A DNA stretch of 64,000 bases from Kitasatospora sp040298565 (GCF_040298565.1 NZ_JBEPAK010000001.1:77205-141204), one strand, 5' to 3'; shown: positions 44,094-52,090, counted from the first letter of the stretch. The notes: a model not told the origin generated them from the sequence alone. Numbers and translations: made by a program.

Positions 44094-44212
44094 GTCTCCT
44101 CCGACTCCTCGGGGTCGCTCGGGCGACGGACCCGCTCTCCCGTCGTCGCCTGCCCCCGGTCCCCCGGCCGAAACGGGCGCCGCGGCGCCACGGCTCGCGC
44201 GGCCCCGGGGGC

Positions 44213-44626
44213 CTACGGCAGCCCGAGTTCGCACCAGACGGTCTTGCCCCTCCCCCACGGACGCCAGCCCCAGCACAGGGCGAGCCGGTCGAGCAGGTAG
44301 AGGCCCAGGCCACCGCGTTCGTCCGGGCCGTGCGGGGGCCGGGGCAGCGGGGGCCGCGGGCTGGAGTCGCTGACCTCGATCCGCATCCGGCCGGGGCCGC
44401 GGACGAGGAGCAGCGAGCCGGGTTCTCCGGCGTGGCGCAGGGCGTTGCCGACGAGTTCGGAGACCAGGAGGACGGCGTCGGCGATCACCAGCGGGTCCGG
44501 TACCCCGGCCAGGAAGTCGGCGGTGACCGAGCGCGCCTCGGCGACGATCCCGGGCGCCGCCCGGAGCGGCAGCCGCCGGGCACGGGCTCGGGCCGGTCGT
44601 GCGCAGCGGAGCGGTGTCCCCGTCAC
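44213..44626 (-). CDS. RsbW-like ATP-binding (anti-sigma-type) protein
   Basis: A 137-residue GHKL ATPase-fold protein: LLVSELVGNALRHAGEPGSL (N-box), MRIEVSDSSPRPPLP (G1) and RGGLGLYLLDRLALCWGWRP (G2), ending KTVWCELGLP. It is related in layout to the protein at 41307. A STAS antagonist gene lies 231 bp upstream on the same strand; a partner-switching pair is likely but unproven. Confidence 0.9.
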   Translation of the reverse strand: MTGTPLRCARPARARARRLPLRAAPGIVAEARSVTADFLAGVPDPLVIADAVLLVSELVGNALRHAGEPGSLLLVRGPGRMRIEVSDSSPRPPLPRPPHGPDERGGLGLYLLDRLALCWGWRPWGRGKTVWCELGLP

Positions 44627-44857
44627 GCCCGTCCACCTCCCTCGGTCCTCCGCTGCCGGTGGCGCGGGCGGCCGCCGCCCTGCTGGTTCCGCGCCGCCCT
44701 CGGTGCTCCGACGCCACCCCTTCGGGGCGCGCCTACCCGGGCGGCCGGTCCCGACCCGGTGGGCGGCCGGAGGGCCTCGACGGCGGACGGGCTGATCCCG
44801 TGGCCGGCGCCGACCCGGCCGGGAGGTGGCGGTCGGTCAGCGGGCCACCGACGGCGG

Positions 44858-45244
44858 TCAGTCGGGTGGGGCGTCCCGGATCCGGAAGGCCTCGGTGGCA
44901 CCGGTGAGTTCGAGCATCCGCAGGACCAGCGGCCGCGGCCGGGCCAGGTCGATCCGGCTGCCGTCGGCCACCGCCCGGGCCTGGGCGCGCAGCAGGGCGT
45001 TGAGGCCGGTGGAGTCGCAGAAGTCCAGGCCCGCGCAGTCGACCACCACCACGGTGCCGGGCGTCTCCAGCGCGGGGTCGAGGGCTGCCCGCAGTTCCGC
45101 GACCGAGTCGAGGTCGAGTTCGCCGCGGAGGGCGAGGACGGTCCCGCCGGCCCACGGTGTCGCGTCCACGGTGAACGGGCGCGGCGGCTCCTCGGGGGCG
45201 GAGTCCTGCTCGGCGGACCACCGGCGGGGCGGTTGCGGGGCCAC
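44858..45244 (-). CDS. STAS-domain anti-sigma factor antagonist
   Basis: A 128-residue protein with a STAS domain from about residue 25: VLALRGELDLDSVAELRAAL, GTVVVVDCAGLDFCDSTGLN, then ALLRAQARA. The Ser in CDSTGL is the usual phosphorylation site for RsbW-like kinases. The GTG at 45244 has AGGAGG 6 nt upstream and is preferred over an upstream ATG with no ribosome site. It probably partners one of the two ATPases nearby. Confidence 0.9.
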   Translation of the reverse strand: MAPQPPRRWSAEQDSAPEEPPRPFTVDATPWAGGTVLALRGELDLDSVAELRAALDPALETPGTVVVVDCAGLDFCDSTGLNALLRAQARAVADGSRIDLARPRPLVLRMLELTGATEAFRIRDAPPD

Positions 45245-45353
45245 GACGCTCCTCCTGGCGGTACCTCGGTGGCGACGGCCCCCGAGGCGCGGCTGTCCGC
45301 TGAGCGGCATCCGAAACCCGGGCCGCACGGAAAACCGGCACCCGGGCAGATGC

Positions 45354-45383
45354 TTGACAAGCTCAACCTTTCAGGCCTAGCGT
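45354..45383 (+). promoter_or_regulatory. Promoter upstream of the maleylpyruvate-isomerase-family gene
   Basis: TTGACA at 45354-45359 and TAGCGT at 45378-45383 with an 18-bp spacer, a good fit to housekeeping sigma (HrdB-type) promoters. It lies 89 bp before the ATG at 45472. Confidence 0.65.
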
Positions 45384-45471
45384 GCCTCCCCGACAGTTAT
45401 TTCATGACCTGAAGCATCGGCGCGCAGGACGCCCCGAAGCCCCGCGAGACCGCACCCCGGAGACCACGTTC

Positions 45472-46230
45472 ATGACCCCGCTCGACCACGGCGCCGCCGT
45501 CGCCGCCGAGACCGCCCGCTTCGTCGCCGCCGTCCGGCAGGCCGACGCCGCCCTCCCGGTGCCCAGCTGCCCCGGCTGGACCCTCGGCGACCTCGTCCGC
45601 CACGCCGGGAGCGTGCAGCGCTGGTTCACCGTCCTGCTCCAGCAGCGGATCCAGGAACCGCCGCGCAGCCGGGACGTGGACCTGCGGCTGCCCGAGCGGC
45701 CCGAGGACTACCCGTCCTGGCTGGCCCAGGCCGCCGAGGAGGCGGCCGCGACCTTCGCCCGGACCGACCTCGACGCCCCGATGTGGGCCTGGGGCGCCGA
45801 CCAGCACGCCCGGTTCTGGGTGCGCCGGATGCTGTTCGAGACGCTCGTGCACCGCGTCGACGCCGAGCTCGCGCTCGGTGCCGAACCCGCCGTCGAACCG
45901 GAGCTCGCGGCCGACGGCGTCGCCGAGTTCCTGACCAATCTGCCCTTCGCCGCCTTCTTCGCGCCCGCCACCGCCGAACTGCGCGGGGACGACCGCGCCA
46001 TCCGGTTCAGCTCCGTCGACGGCGGTGGCGAGTGGCTGGTGCGCCTGCGCGCCGACGGCTTCGGCCTCGACCCGGACGGCGTCGGCGCGACCGCCGACGC
46101 CACCGTCCGGGCCACCGCCGCCGACCTGCTGCTCCTGCTGTACGGGCGGCTCGACCGCACCTCGGAGCGCGTCGAGCGGTCCGGCGACGAGGAGCTGCTG
46201 GCCCACTGGTTCGCCCACTCGTCCTTCTGA
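45472..46230 (+). CDS. Maleylpyruvate isomerase family (mycothiol-dependent, DinB-like) protein
   Basis: A 252-residue protein of the TIGR03083/MDMPI type. The N-terminal DinB-like four-helix part has LPVPSCPGWTLGDLVRHAGS, then VQRW, and a second metal His in FWVRRMLFETLVHRVDAELA. The C-terminal domain ends DLLLLLYGRLDRTSERVERS. The family includes mycothiol-dependent isomerases, but most members have no known substrate. A housekeeping-type promoter precedes it. Confidence 0.88.
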   Translation: MTPLDHGAAVAAETARFVAAVRQADAALPVPSCPGWTLGDLVRHAGSVQRWFTVLLQQRIQEPPRSRDVDLRLPERPEDYPSWLAQAAEEAAATFARTDLDAPMWAWGADQHARFWVRRMLFETLVHRVDAELALGAEPAVEPELAADGVAEFLTNLPFAAFFAPATAELRGDDRAIRFSSVDGGGEWLVRLRADGFGLDPDGVGATADATVRATAADLLLLLYGRLDRTSERVERSGDEELLAHWFAHSSF

Positions 46231-46298
46231 CGGCGGTGACGGCGGCCGACCCGACAGCGGCGGTGACGGCGGCCGACCCTACGGCGGTGGCGGCGGCC

Positions 46299-46367
46299 GA
46301 CGGCCTGGGCCCGGGGCCGTTCGCCCGAGCGGCCCCGCGCCGCCGGACGGCCCCGGGCCCGGCCGTC
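46299..46367. terminator. Long stem-loop between convergent genes
   Basis: Left arm 46299-46320 pairs with right arm 46347-46367 over 21 bp with one bulged T at 46306; the loop is 26 nt. It sits at the end of the inositol-monophosphatase-like gene, touching its stop codon, and 69 bp after the convergent isomerase-family gene, so it can serve both. A 24-nt-type tandem repeat at about 46233-46300 lies beside it. Confidence 0.7.
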
Positions 46368-47157
46368 ACCCCCGGATCAGCGACATCAGCTGGTCGTGGG
46401 TCACACCGTCGGCCGCCGCCACGAGCCCGCCGCCCGGCCCGCCGACCGGGCCGCCGTCGATTCCGGTGACCACGCAGCCGGCCGCCCGGCACAGGGCGAT
46501 GCCGGCGGCGAAGTGCACGCTCCCGGAGAGGTCCCCGCCGTCGGTGACGTACGCGGCGCGCCTGCCCGCCGCGACCCAGGCCAGGGCGAGCGTCGTGGAG
46601 AGGACCCGCGGGCGGAACCGGGCCGCGAACCCCGGGTGCGCGAGCAGGTCCACCGCCCGGAAGGTCCCGGCGTGGGGGAAGGGCGGATCCAGGTTGACGT
46701 CGACGAGCCCACTGGCGGCCGTGGGCTCCAGCCGGGCGTCCGCGCCCTCGCTCCGGATCCAGGCGGTGGCACCGTCGGTGAAGAACACCTCGTTGCCGAA
46801 CGGATCGGCCACCGCCGCCGCACCGCCGCGCAGCGCCACGTTGACGGCCACGGCCATGGTGCCGACGGCGTAGTTGAGGGTGCCGCACAGCGGATCCACC
46901 AACCACTGGCGCTCGGCCCGCGCCGATCCCTGCTGCCCGCCCTCCTCCCCCAGCACGGAGTCACCGGGCCGCGCGGCCCGGATGACGTCCAGGATCGCCT
47001 GCTCGGCCTCGACGTCGGCCGTGGTCGCGAAGTCCCCGGCCCCCTTGTCGATCCGGGCGAGCCGGCGGCCGTACAGCTCCCGCACCACGGTCGCGCCGGC
47101 CCGGACCGCGGCCACCGCGACCTCGGAATCGTCATGCCCCTCATACGAGTTGATCAT
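46366..47157 (-). CDS. Inositol monophosphatase family protein with altered metal motif
   Basis: A 263-residue protein of the IMPase/FBPase fold. It has KGAGDFATTADVEAEQAILD, VLGEEGG with the first metal ligand Glu, and WLVDPLCGTLNYAVGTMAVA. The family consensus at the last site is DPxDGTxNF; here the second metal Asp is Cys (DPLCGT). The usual C-terminal W-D-xA-aG is replaced by SGSVHFAAGIAL. Catalysis may therefore differ or be lost. The ATG at 47157 precedes MINSYEGHDDSE. Confidence 0.85.
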   Translation of the reverse strand: MINSYEGHDDSEVAVAAVRAGATVVRELYGRRLARIDKGAGDFATTADVEAEQAILDVIRAARPGDSVLGEEGGQQGSARAERQWLVDPLCGTLNYAVGTMAVAVNVALRGGAAAVADPFGNEVFFTDGATAWIRSEGADARLEPTAASGLVDVNLDPPFPHAGTFRAVDLLAHPGFAARFRPRVLSTTLALAWVAAGRRAAYVTDGGDLSGSVHFAAGIALCRAAGCVVTGIDGGPVGGPGGGLVAAADGVTHDQLMSLIRG

Positions 47158-47265
47158 GACTCGCAGGATAGCGAGGCCGGGCGCACCGCCGGACACGGGG
47201 TCGGCCGCGCAGCAACGGGACGACGGACCCGGCGGGATGGGAGGGCACGCCGGGCCGCGCCGCCG

Positions 47266-47478
47266 CTACGGTTCGACCCGGACCTTGTCCGCCTGCATGC
47301 CCTTCGGGCCCTCGACCGCCTCGAAGCTCACCTTCTGACCCTCCACCAGGGACTTGAACCCGCTCCCTTCGATCGCGCGGAAGTGCACGAACAGGTCTGG
47401 GCCGGAATCCGGGCTGATGAAGCCGTAACCCTTCTCGTCGTTGAACCACTTGACCGTGCCGGTCTGACGCTCCGCCAT
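47266..47478 (-). CDS. Cold-shock protein (CspA family)
   Basis: A 70-residue single cold-shock domain with both RNA-binding motifs: GTVKWFNDEKGYGFIS (RNP1, K-G-x-G-F-I) and DLFVHFRAI (RNP2, V-F-V-H type). It binds single-stranded nucleic acid and acts as an RNA chaperone. A strong GGAGGAG precedes the ATG at 47478. Confidence 0.97.
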   Translation of the reverse strand: MAERQTGTVKWFNDEKGYGFISPDSGPDLFVHFRAIEGSGFKSLVEGQKVSFEAVEGPKGMQADKVRVEP

Positions 47479-47595
47479 CTCTTCTCCTCCGCGATCGGGG
47501 CTCCGGTCCGGAGATCCTCTCACGGAGGGCGTCCGATCCGGCACGCACAGTGGTGGACGCCCGGGTCCAGGCGGTCGGCGTGCAGACCGGCGCAT

Positions 47596-47670
47596 GCCGG
47601 TCAGGCGGTCGGCGGGGCGGACGCCGGGTCAGGCGGTCGGCGGGGCGCACGCCGGCTCAGGCAGTCGGCG
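47596..47670. repeat. 27/28-nt tandem repeat, about 2.7 units
   Basis: Units at 47596-47622 and 47623-47650 share CAGGCGGTCGGCGGGGCG; a partial third runs to 47670. The third unit enters the 3' end of the FAD oxidoreductase gene (stop at 47657). Confidence 0.7.
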
Positions 47671-48877
47671 CCAGGGTGCCGTCGAAGGTGGCCGCCGCGA
47701 GGCCGAAGGAGAGGGTCATGCCGATGCCGGAGGTGACGGAGAGGGCCCGCACCCCCGGCGCCAGGTCGCGCACCAGCAGCGGGCCGCGCGGGCTGCTGGC
47801 GTAGACGCCCTGCCAGCGTTCGAGGATCCGCAGGCGCTGGACGCCCAGCACGTCGGCGACGGCTCCGATCAACAGCTCGGCCGTGCGCTCGTCGACGAAC
47901 GGCGGCGTGGTGGCGTCGTAGTGGTGCGAGTCGCCGACCAGCACGGTGCCGTCCGGAAGCCTGGTGAACATCACGTTGGCGCCGATCTCCAGCAGCTCCG
48001 CGCTGTGCCCCTGCACCTCCTCCCGCAGCCGGGCGGCCGACGGGCGGCCGGTGAAGGCGTCGTAGCGGAGCATCGAGGTGGCGGTCAGCACCGCGGCGTG
48101 GGTGCGGAAGGCGGCCGGGGCGGCGGCTCGCGCCATGGTGAGGCGGCAGCGCTGCATGCCGTGGTCCTCGGCGAGGTCGGGGAACAGGTAGTCCAGGTCG
48201 TGGCCGACGCAGATCAGGATCCGGTCGCCGTGGACCGGCCCGCGGGTGGTGTGGACCGTCCCGGACTCCACGCCGGTGACGGCGGTGCCCCAGAGGATCC
48301 GGCCGTGCGGCTGCTCCGCCACCCACCGGGCCAGGCCGGGCGCCGCTTCGCGCGGGTTGACCCGCAGGTCGGCGGGCAGCAGCGCGCCGCCCACCAGGCC
48401 GCCGGACCCGCTGCTGCCGCCGTCGCCCCGCGCCCCGCCGTCCGTGCGCCCGAGCAGGGCGGCCGTCTCGGCGGCGGTCCGCAGGCGGACGGCGTCGCCG
48501 CCGCGCTCGGCGCGCAGTTCCTCCAGGACGGCCGCCTCGGTCGCCGACCGGGCGACCACCAGGGTGCCGGCCTCCTCGGCCCAGATGCCCGAGGCCTTGG
48601 CCGCGCGCAGCCAGCCGGGCCGGGAGCGCTGGGCGAGGGCGAGCAGCTCGCCGTCCTGGGCGCTGATGCAGCAGTGGCCGAAGTTGCGGACCGAGGCGCC
48701 GACCGGCTGCCGGTCGCGGTCGAGGACGGTGACGGACAGTCCGTTGCTCAGCGCCTCGAAGGCGTGGGCCAGGCCGATGATCCCGGCGCCGACGATCACC
48801 ACGTCGCTGCGGCCGGGGGTGCCGGCGGCGCGGATGCGGGTGGTGGCGGGGGCGGTGGTGGGTGTGCTGCTGCTCAT
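47657..48877 (-). CDS. FAD-dependent oxidoreductase, phosphonate-locus type (TIGR03364-like)
   Basis: A 406-residue DAO-fold flavoprotein: VVIVGAGIIGLAHAFEALSN (FAD motif), LDRDRQPVGASVRNFGHCCI, FTRLPDGTVLVGDSHHYDAT, and a C-terminal SVTSGIGMTLSFGLAAATFD. This branch of DAO-like enzymes is typically encoded beside PhnX-like hydrolases, as here (49806), and probably oxidises an aminophosphonate or related compound to the hydrolase substrate. It is divergent from a GntR regulator. One copy of the ACTTGT-N4-ACAAGT-like site lies 38 bp upstream. Confidence 0.85.
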   Translation of the reverse strand: MSSSTPTTAPATTRIRAAGTPGRSDVVIVGAGIIGLAHAFEALSNGLSVTVLDRDRQPVGASVRNFGHCCISAQDGELLALAQRSRPGWLRAAKASGIWAEEAGTLVVARSATEAAVLEELRAERGGDAVRLRTAAETAALLGRTDGGARGDGGSSGSGGLVGGALLPADLRVNPREAAPGLARWVAEQPHGRILWGTAVTGVESGTVHTTRGPVHGDRILICVGHDLDYLFPDLAEDHGMQRCRLTMARAAAPAAFRTHAAVLTATSMLRYDAFTGRPSAARLREEVQGHSAELLEIGANVMFTRLPDGTVLVGDSHHYDATTPPFVDERTAELLIGAVADVLGVQRLRILERWQGVYASSPRGPLLVRDLAPGVRALSVTSGIGMTLSFGLAAATFDGTLAPTA

Positions 48878-48914
48878 GGCCCCAGGTTTCCGGCTGGTCG
48901 GCATCCGTGTCAAC

Positions 48915-48930
48915 AGCTGTATGTACAAGT
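48915..48930. promoter_or_regulatory. GntR operator candidate, FAD-oxidoreductase side
   Basis: AGCTGT-ATGT-ACAAGT matches the perfect palindrome at 49036-49051 in right half, spacing and all but two bases of the left half. It sits just upstream of a leftward TTGACA (complement of 48908-48913), a position suited to repression of the oxidoreductase gene. Confidence 0.6.
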
Positions 48931-49003
48931 TATGCTGCGTTCATCCCGGCGACCGCTCGGGTATCACTGCAGCTCATCGCCCGGAATCTCCTACCGGACC
49001 GCC

Positions 49004-49033
49004 TTGAGAAGTGCCGCCTCGGAGTGTCATAGT
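49004..49033 (+). promoter_or_regulatory. Promoter of the GntR gene, leaderless type
   Basis: TTGAGA at 49004-49009 and CATAGT at 49028-49033 with an 18-bp spacer. The GTG start at 49040 is 6 nt after the -10, so the transcript would begin at or next to the start codon. No ribosome site is present. Confidence 0.6.
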
Positions 49034-49035
49034 CG

Positions 49036-49051
49036 ACTTGTGAAGACAAGT
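49036..49051. promoter_or_regulatory. GntR operator candidate over its own start codon
   Basis: A perfect palindrome ACTTGT-GAAG-ACAAGT spanning the GTG start at 49040, immediately downstream of the -10. Binding here would block transcription start, implying autorepression. Confidence 0.65.
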
Positions 49052-49801
49052 GACGAGCTTCCTCTCCACCAACGGCTCGGCGCCGAGTTCCAGCGCCGCA
49101 TCGCGGCCGGCGAGTGGCCCGAGGGCGAGCCGGTGCCCAGCGAGTCGCAGCTCTGCGCCGAGTTCGGCACCTCCCGGGGCCCGGTCCGCCAGGCCCTGGC
49201 CATGCTGCGCCGCGAGGGCAGCCTGGTCGGCGGGCGCGGCAAGCCCCCGGTCGCCCGCCGCGCGGCACCCTCCCAGCCGTTCGGCACCTTCCTGTCCTTC
49301 ACCCAGTGGGCCCGCACCATCGGCCGCGAACCCGGACAGGCCACCCTCGAGGTGGCCCGCCGCCGGGCGAGCCCGGAGGCGGCCGCCCGGCTCGGCCTCG
49401 CCGAGGGCGAACCGGTCGTCGAACTGGTCCGGCTGCGGCTGCTGGACGGCGTACCGGCCATGCTGGAGCGCTCCACCTTCGTCCACGACGTCGGTCGCAT
49501 CCTGTTCGACTTCGATCCGGATCACGGGTCCGTCTACGAGGAACTGCTGCGCCGCGACGTCGACCTCCACCACGCCCGGCACACCATCGACGCGGTCGCC
49601 GCCGAGCCGGGCGACGCCGAACCGCTGCGGGTCGCCGTCGGCGCGCCCCTGCTGCGGGTGCGGCGGCTCACCGCGTCGAGCCGGGGCGTGCCGCTGGAGG
49701 ACGCGGACGACCGGTACCTGCCCGCCATGGCCACCTTCACCATCGAGAACGCCATCAACGGCCCGACCGTCATCGGCCGTTACCACACCGAAGAGGACTG
49801 A
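49040..49801 (+). CDS. GntR-family (HutC subfamily) transcriptional regulator
   Basis: A 253-residue regulator. The wHTH is LPLHQRLGAEFQRRIAAGEW, then SESQLCAEFGTSRGPVRQAL. A UTRA-type effector domain has VVELVRLRLLDGVPAMLERS, then FDPDHGSVYEELLRRDVDLH. Start is the GTG at 49040 (leaderless). A PhnX-like hydrolase gene follows by 4 nt and the FAD oxidoreductase is divergent; two matching palindromes flank this arrangement. A phosphonate-derived ligand is likely. Confidence 0.92.
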   Translation: MKTSDELPLHQRLGAEFQRRIAAGEWPEGEPVPSESQLCAEFGTSRGPVRQALAMLRREGSLVGGRGKPPVARRAAPSQPFGTFLSFTQWARTIGREPGQATLEVARRRASPEAAARLGLAEGEPVVELVRLRLLDGVPAMLERSTFVHDVGRILFDFDPDHGSVYEELLRRDVDLHHARHTIDAVAAEPGDAEPLRVAVGAPLLRVRRLTASSRGVPLEDADDRYLPAMATFTIENAINGPTVIGRYHTEED

Positions 49802-49805
49802 CACC

Positions 49806-50495
49806 GTGATCGAGCTCGTGGCCCTGGACATGGCCGGCACCACCATCGACGAGGGCGGGGCCGTCTACCGGGCCCTGCGCACCGCCGTCGAGCGCACCGG
49901 GGTGCCGGTCGCGGACACCGACCTCCAGACCTGGATGGGCACCGACAAGCGCGAGGCCATCGCCGCCCTGGTCCGCCTCGGCGGCGGCACCCCGACCCCG
50001 GAACTCGTCGAGGAGGGCTACGCGGCCTTCCGGGAGTTCCTCCGCGAGGCCTACCGGACCACTCCCCCGCGAGCCATAGCCGGCGTCGAGGAGACGCTGG
50101 CCGAGCTGCGCCGACGCGGCATCAAGGTCGCCCTGACCACGGGATTCAGCGACGACGTCGCGTACCCGCTGCTGGAGTCGCTCGGCTGGTCCGCCGGTGA
50201 GGGCGGCAACCTCGACGCGGTGGTCACCTCGGACGAGGTGCCGCGCGGGCGCCCGGCGCCCCACATGATCCACCGGGCGATGGAGAGGACCGGGGTCATC
50301 GACACCCGGCGGGTCCTGGCCGCCGGCGACACCGTGGTCGACGTCGAGGCGGGCACCAACGCCGGTGCCGGGGTGGTGGTCGGCGTGCTGACCGGCGAGC
50401 TGACCCGCGCCGACTTCGACGGTCACCCGTACACCCACGTCCTGGACAGCGTCGCCGACATCCCCTCGCTGCCCGAGGTCCGGCCGGCCGGCTGA
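49806..50495 (+). CDS. Phosphonatase-like HAD hydrolase (PhnX-related, TIGR03351-like)
   Basis: A 229-residue HAD enzyme. The nucleophile motif is D8-M-A10-G-T-T (the DxAGT form of phosphonatases rather than DxD). The cap-domain Lys used by PhnX as Schiff base is present as K48 in WMGTDKREAI. Motif III has Arg in RGRPAPHMI, also PhnX-like, and AGDTVVDVEAG gives the acidic motif IV. It should cleave a C-P bond in an aldehyde-type phosphonate such as phosphonoacetaldehyde. The GTG at 49806 is 4 nt after the GntR stop. Confidence 0.88.
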   Translation: MIELVALDMAGTTIDEGGAVYRALRTAVERTGVPVADTDLQTWMGTDKREAIAALVRLGGGTPTPELVEEGYAAFREFLREAYRTTPPRAIAGVEETLAELRRRGIKVALTTGFSDDVAYPLLESLGWSAGEGGNLDAVVTSDEVPRGRPAPHMIHRAMERTGVIDTRRVLAAGDTVVDVEAGTNAGAGVVVGVLTGELTRADFDGHPYTHVLDSVADIPSLPEVRPAG

Positions 50496-50500
50496 CCCCG

Positions 50501-50539
50501 GGCCGGGGCGCCGGAGGAGGTCCGCACGGCGCCCCGGCC
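50501..50539. terminator. Hairpin terminator after the phosphonatase-like gene
   Basis: Perfect 12-bp arms GGCCGGGGCGCC (50501-50512) and GGCGCCCCGGCC (50528-50539), 15-nt loop, 5 bp past the stop at 50495. Confidence 0.8.
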
Positions 50540-50701
50540 GCCGCCCGGCCCGGCCCGCACGGCGGGGCAGGTCCGGCCTCTTCGGACGCCGGTCCGTGCC
50601 CGCGCCACGGGGGACCGGAACACCCCTGATATCGCTGGCGATCGCCGTCCCGCGTGCCGCAGACTCGGGGCGAGCACTTTTCGGACCGGAGGACGATTTC
50701 C

Positions 50702-51544
50702 ATGGTTGACCAGCCCTTGACGCTGATGGCAGTCCACGCCCACCCCGACGACGAGGCCACCGGCACGGGGGGTGTGCTGGCCCGCTACGCGGCCGAGGGC
50801 ATCCGTACGGTCCTCGTCACGTGTACCGACGGCGCCTGCGGCGACGGGCCGGGCGGCGTCAAGCCGGGCGAGCCCGGCCACGACCCGGCGGCCGTCGCCG
50901 CGCTGCGCCGGGCGGAACTCCGCGCCAGCTGCGACGTCCTCAAGGTCGGCCACCTGGAGATGTTGGACTACGCCGACTCCGGGATGATGGGCTGGGCGAC
51001 CAACGACGCGCCCGGCTCCTTCTGGCGGACGCCCGTCGAGGAGGGTGCCGCCCGCCTCGCCGAACTGATCCGGCACTACCGGCCCGACGTGGTCGTGACC
51101 TACGACGAGAACGGCTTCTACGGCCACCCCGACCACATCCAGGCGCACCGCATCACCATGGCGGCGCTGGCGATGACCGAGACGACGCCGAAGGTCTACT
51201 GGACGACCGCGCCGCGCTCGGCGATGCAGCGGTTCGGGGAGGTCATGCGCGAGTTCGGCGCGGACTGGGAGGCGCCGGAGGACGGGGACGCGTCGCAGTC
51301 CGACGCGATGCCCGAGATCGGCCTCCCCGACGAGGAGGTCACCACCTGGGTGGACACCACCGCGTTCGGCGGCCAGAAGTACGACGCGCTGGCCGCGCAC
51401 GCCAGCCAGGGCGAGAACATCTTCTTCCTGCGGATGGGCAAGGAGCGGTTCACCGAGCTGATGGGCGTGGAGACCTTCGTGCGCGTCCAGGACACCACCG
51501 GCGCGCCCGTCCCGGAGAACGACCTCTTCGCCGGCCTGCGCTGA
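50702..51544 (+). CDS. PIG-L family deacetylase/amidase (LmbE-like)
   Basis: A 280-residue zinc hydrolase of the MshB/Mca fold. Zinc ligands are in VHAHPDDEATG and FYGHPDHIQAHR; VLVTCTDGACGDGPGG is the family's second loop. It differs from mycothiol S-conjugate amidase in the loop after HPDDE, so I do not assign mca or mshB. Substrates of the family are GlcNAc-type amides or mycothiol conjugates. The ATG at 50702 is used. A large terminator follows its stop. Confidence 0.9.
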   Translation: MVDQPLTLMAVHAHPDDEATGTGGVLARYAAEGIRTVLVTCTDGACGDGPGGVKPGEPGHDPAAVAALRRAELRASCDVLKVGHLEMLDYADSGMMGWATNDAPGSFWRTPVEEGAARLAELIRHYRPDVVVTYDENGFYGHPDHIQAHRITMAALAMTETTPKVYWTTAPRSAMQRFGEVMREFGADWEAPEDGDASQSDAMPEIGLPDEEVTTWVDTTAFGGQKYDALAAHASQGENIFFLRMGKERFTELMGVETFVRVQDTTGAPVPENDLFAGLR

Positions 51545-51556
51545 GCCCCTCGTGAT

Positions 51557-51605
51557 CCCCGCGGTTCCTCCCGCCCGCTCGGCCCGGGCGGGGGGAACCG
51601 CGGGG
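51557..51605. terminator. Large hairpin terminator after the PIG-L gene
   Basis: A 21-bp stem (51557-51577 with 51585-51605, one T-G wobble) around the loop CTCGGCC, 12 bp past the stop at 51544. It covers the first codons of the longest frame of the next gene, so that gene must start further downstream. Confidence 0.85.
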
Positions 51606-51683
51606 GACGCGTCCCGCGTCGGAACGGGTGTACGCCCACCGGCCGCCGGGGCCGGGCGGGCCGGGGGAACGGGGGCCTTCGAC

Positions 51684-51977
51684 GTGCTGATCGCGCTGGT
51701 ACTCCTCGCCGCGGGCGCCGGCCTGGTCCTGATGGGCGTCCACAAGCTGACCACGGCGGTGCCCACGTGCGACGGCCGGCCCATGTCGCCCGAGGACGTC
51801 TGCCACCCGCGCGTCACCGGCTCCTTCGGCGACGGCATGCCCGAGCCCCACTCCTCCACCTACCAGGAGCAGTTGGACAACCTCACCAGCGGCGGCTGGA
51901 CCGCCCTCGGCATCGGCGTGGTCCTGCTGGCGCTCGGGGTCCTGGTCGCCGTCGCCTGGGCGGCCTCCCGGGACTGA
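51684..51977 (+). CDS. Small membrane protein, unknown function
   Basis: About 97 residues from the GTG at 51684: an N-terminal helix (LIALVLLAAGAGLVLMG), a polar outer loop with two Cys (TCDGRPMSPEDVCHPRVTG) that could form a disulfide, and a second helix (LGIGVVLLALGVLVAVAWAA). The frame opens at 51552, but that start lies at the foot of a terminator hairpin. No strong ribosome site marks either start. The family is not recognised. Confidence 0.65.
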   Translation: MLIALVLLAAGAGLVLMGVHKLTTAVPTCDGRPMSPEDVCHPRVTGSFGDGMPEPHSSTYQEQLDNLTSGGWTALGIGVVLLALGVLVAVAWAASRD

Positions 51978-52077
51978 ACCGGCGGGCGCGCCGCGAACGG
52001 GATCGGCCGGTGTACGACCGGCCCGGGAGGCCCTTGCGGCGGCGCCGCGCGTGGTCGGAGGCGTCCCCGGAGCCTTC

Positions 52078-52083
52078 TACGAT
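52078..52083 (+). promoter_or_regulatory. -10 element of a probable leaderless promoter for the kinase gene
   Basis: TACGAT ends 7 nt before the ATG at 52091. This spacing favours 52091 over the ATG at 52082 as the start. No ribosome site is seen before either. Confidence 0.45.
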
Positions 52084-52090
52084 GACCGCC

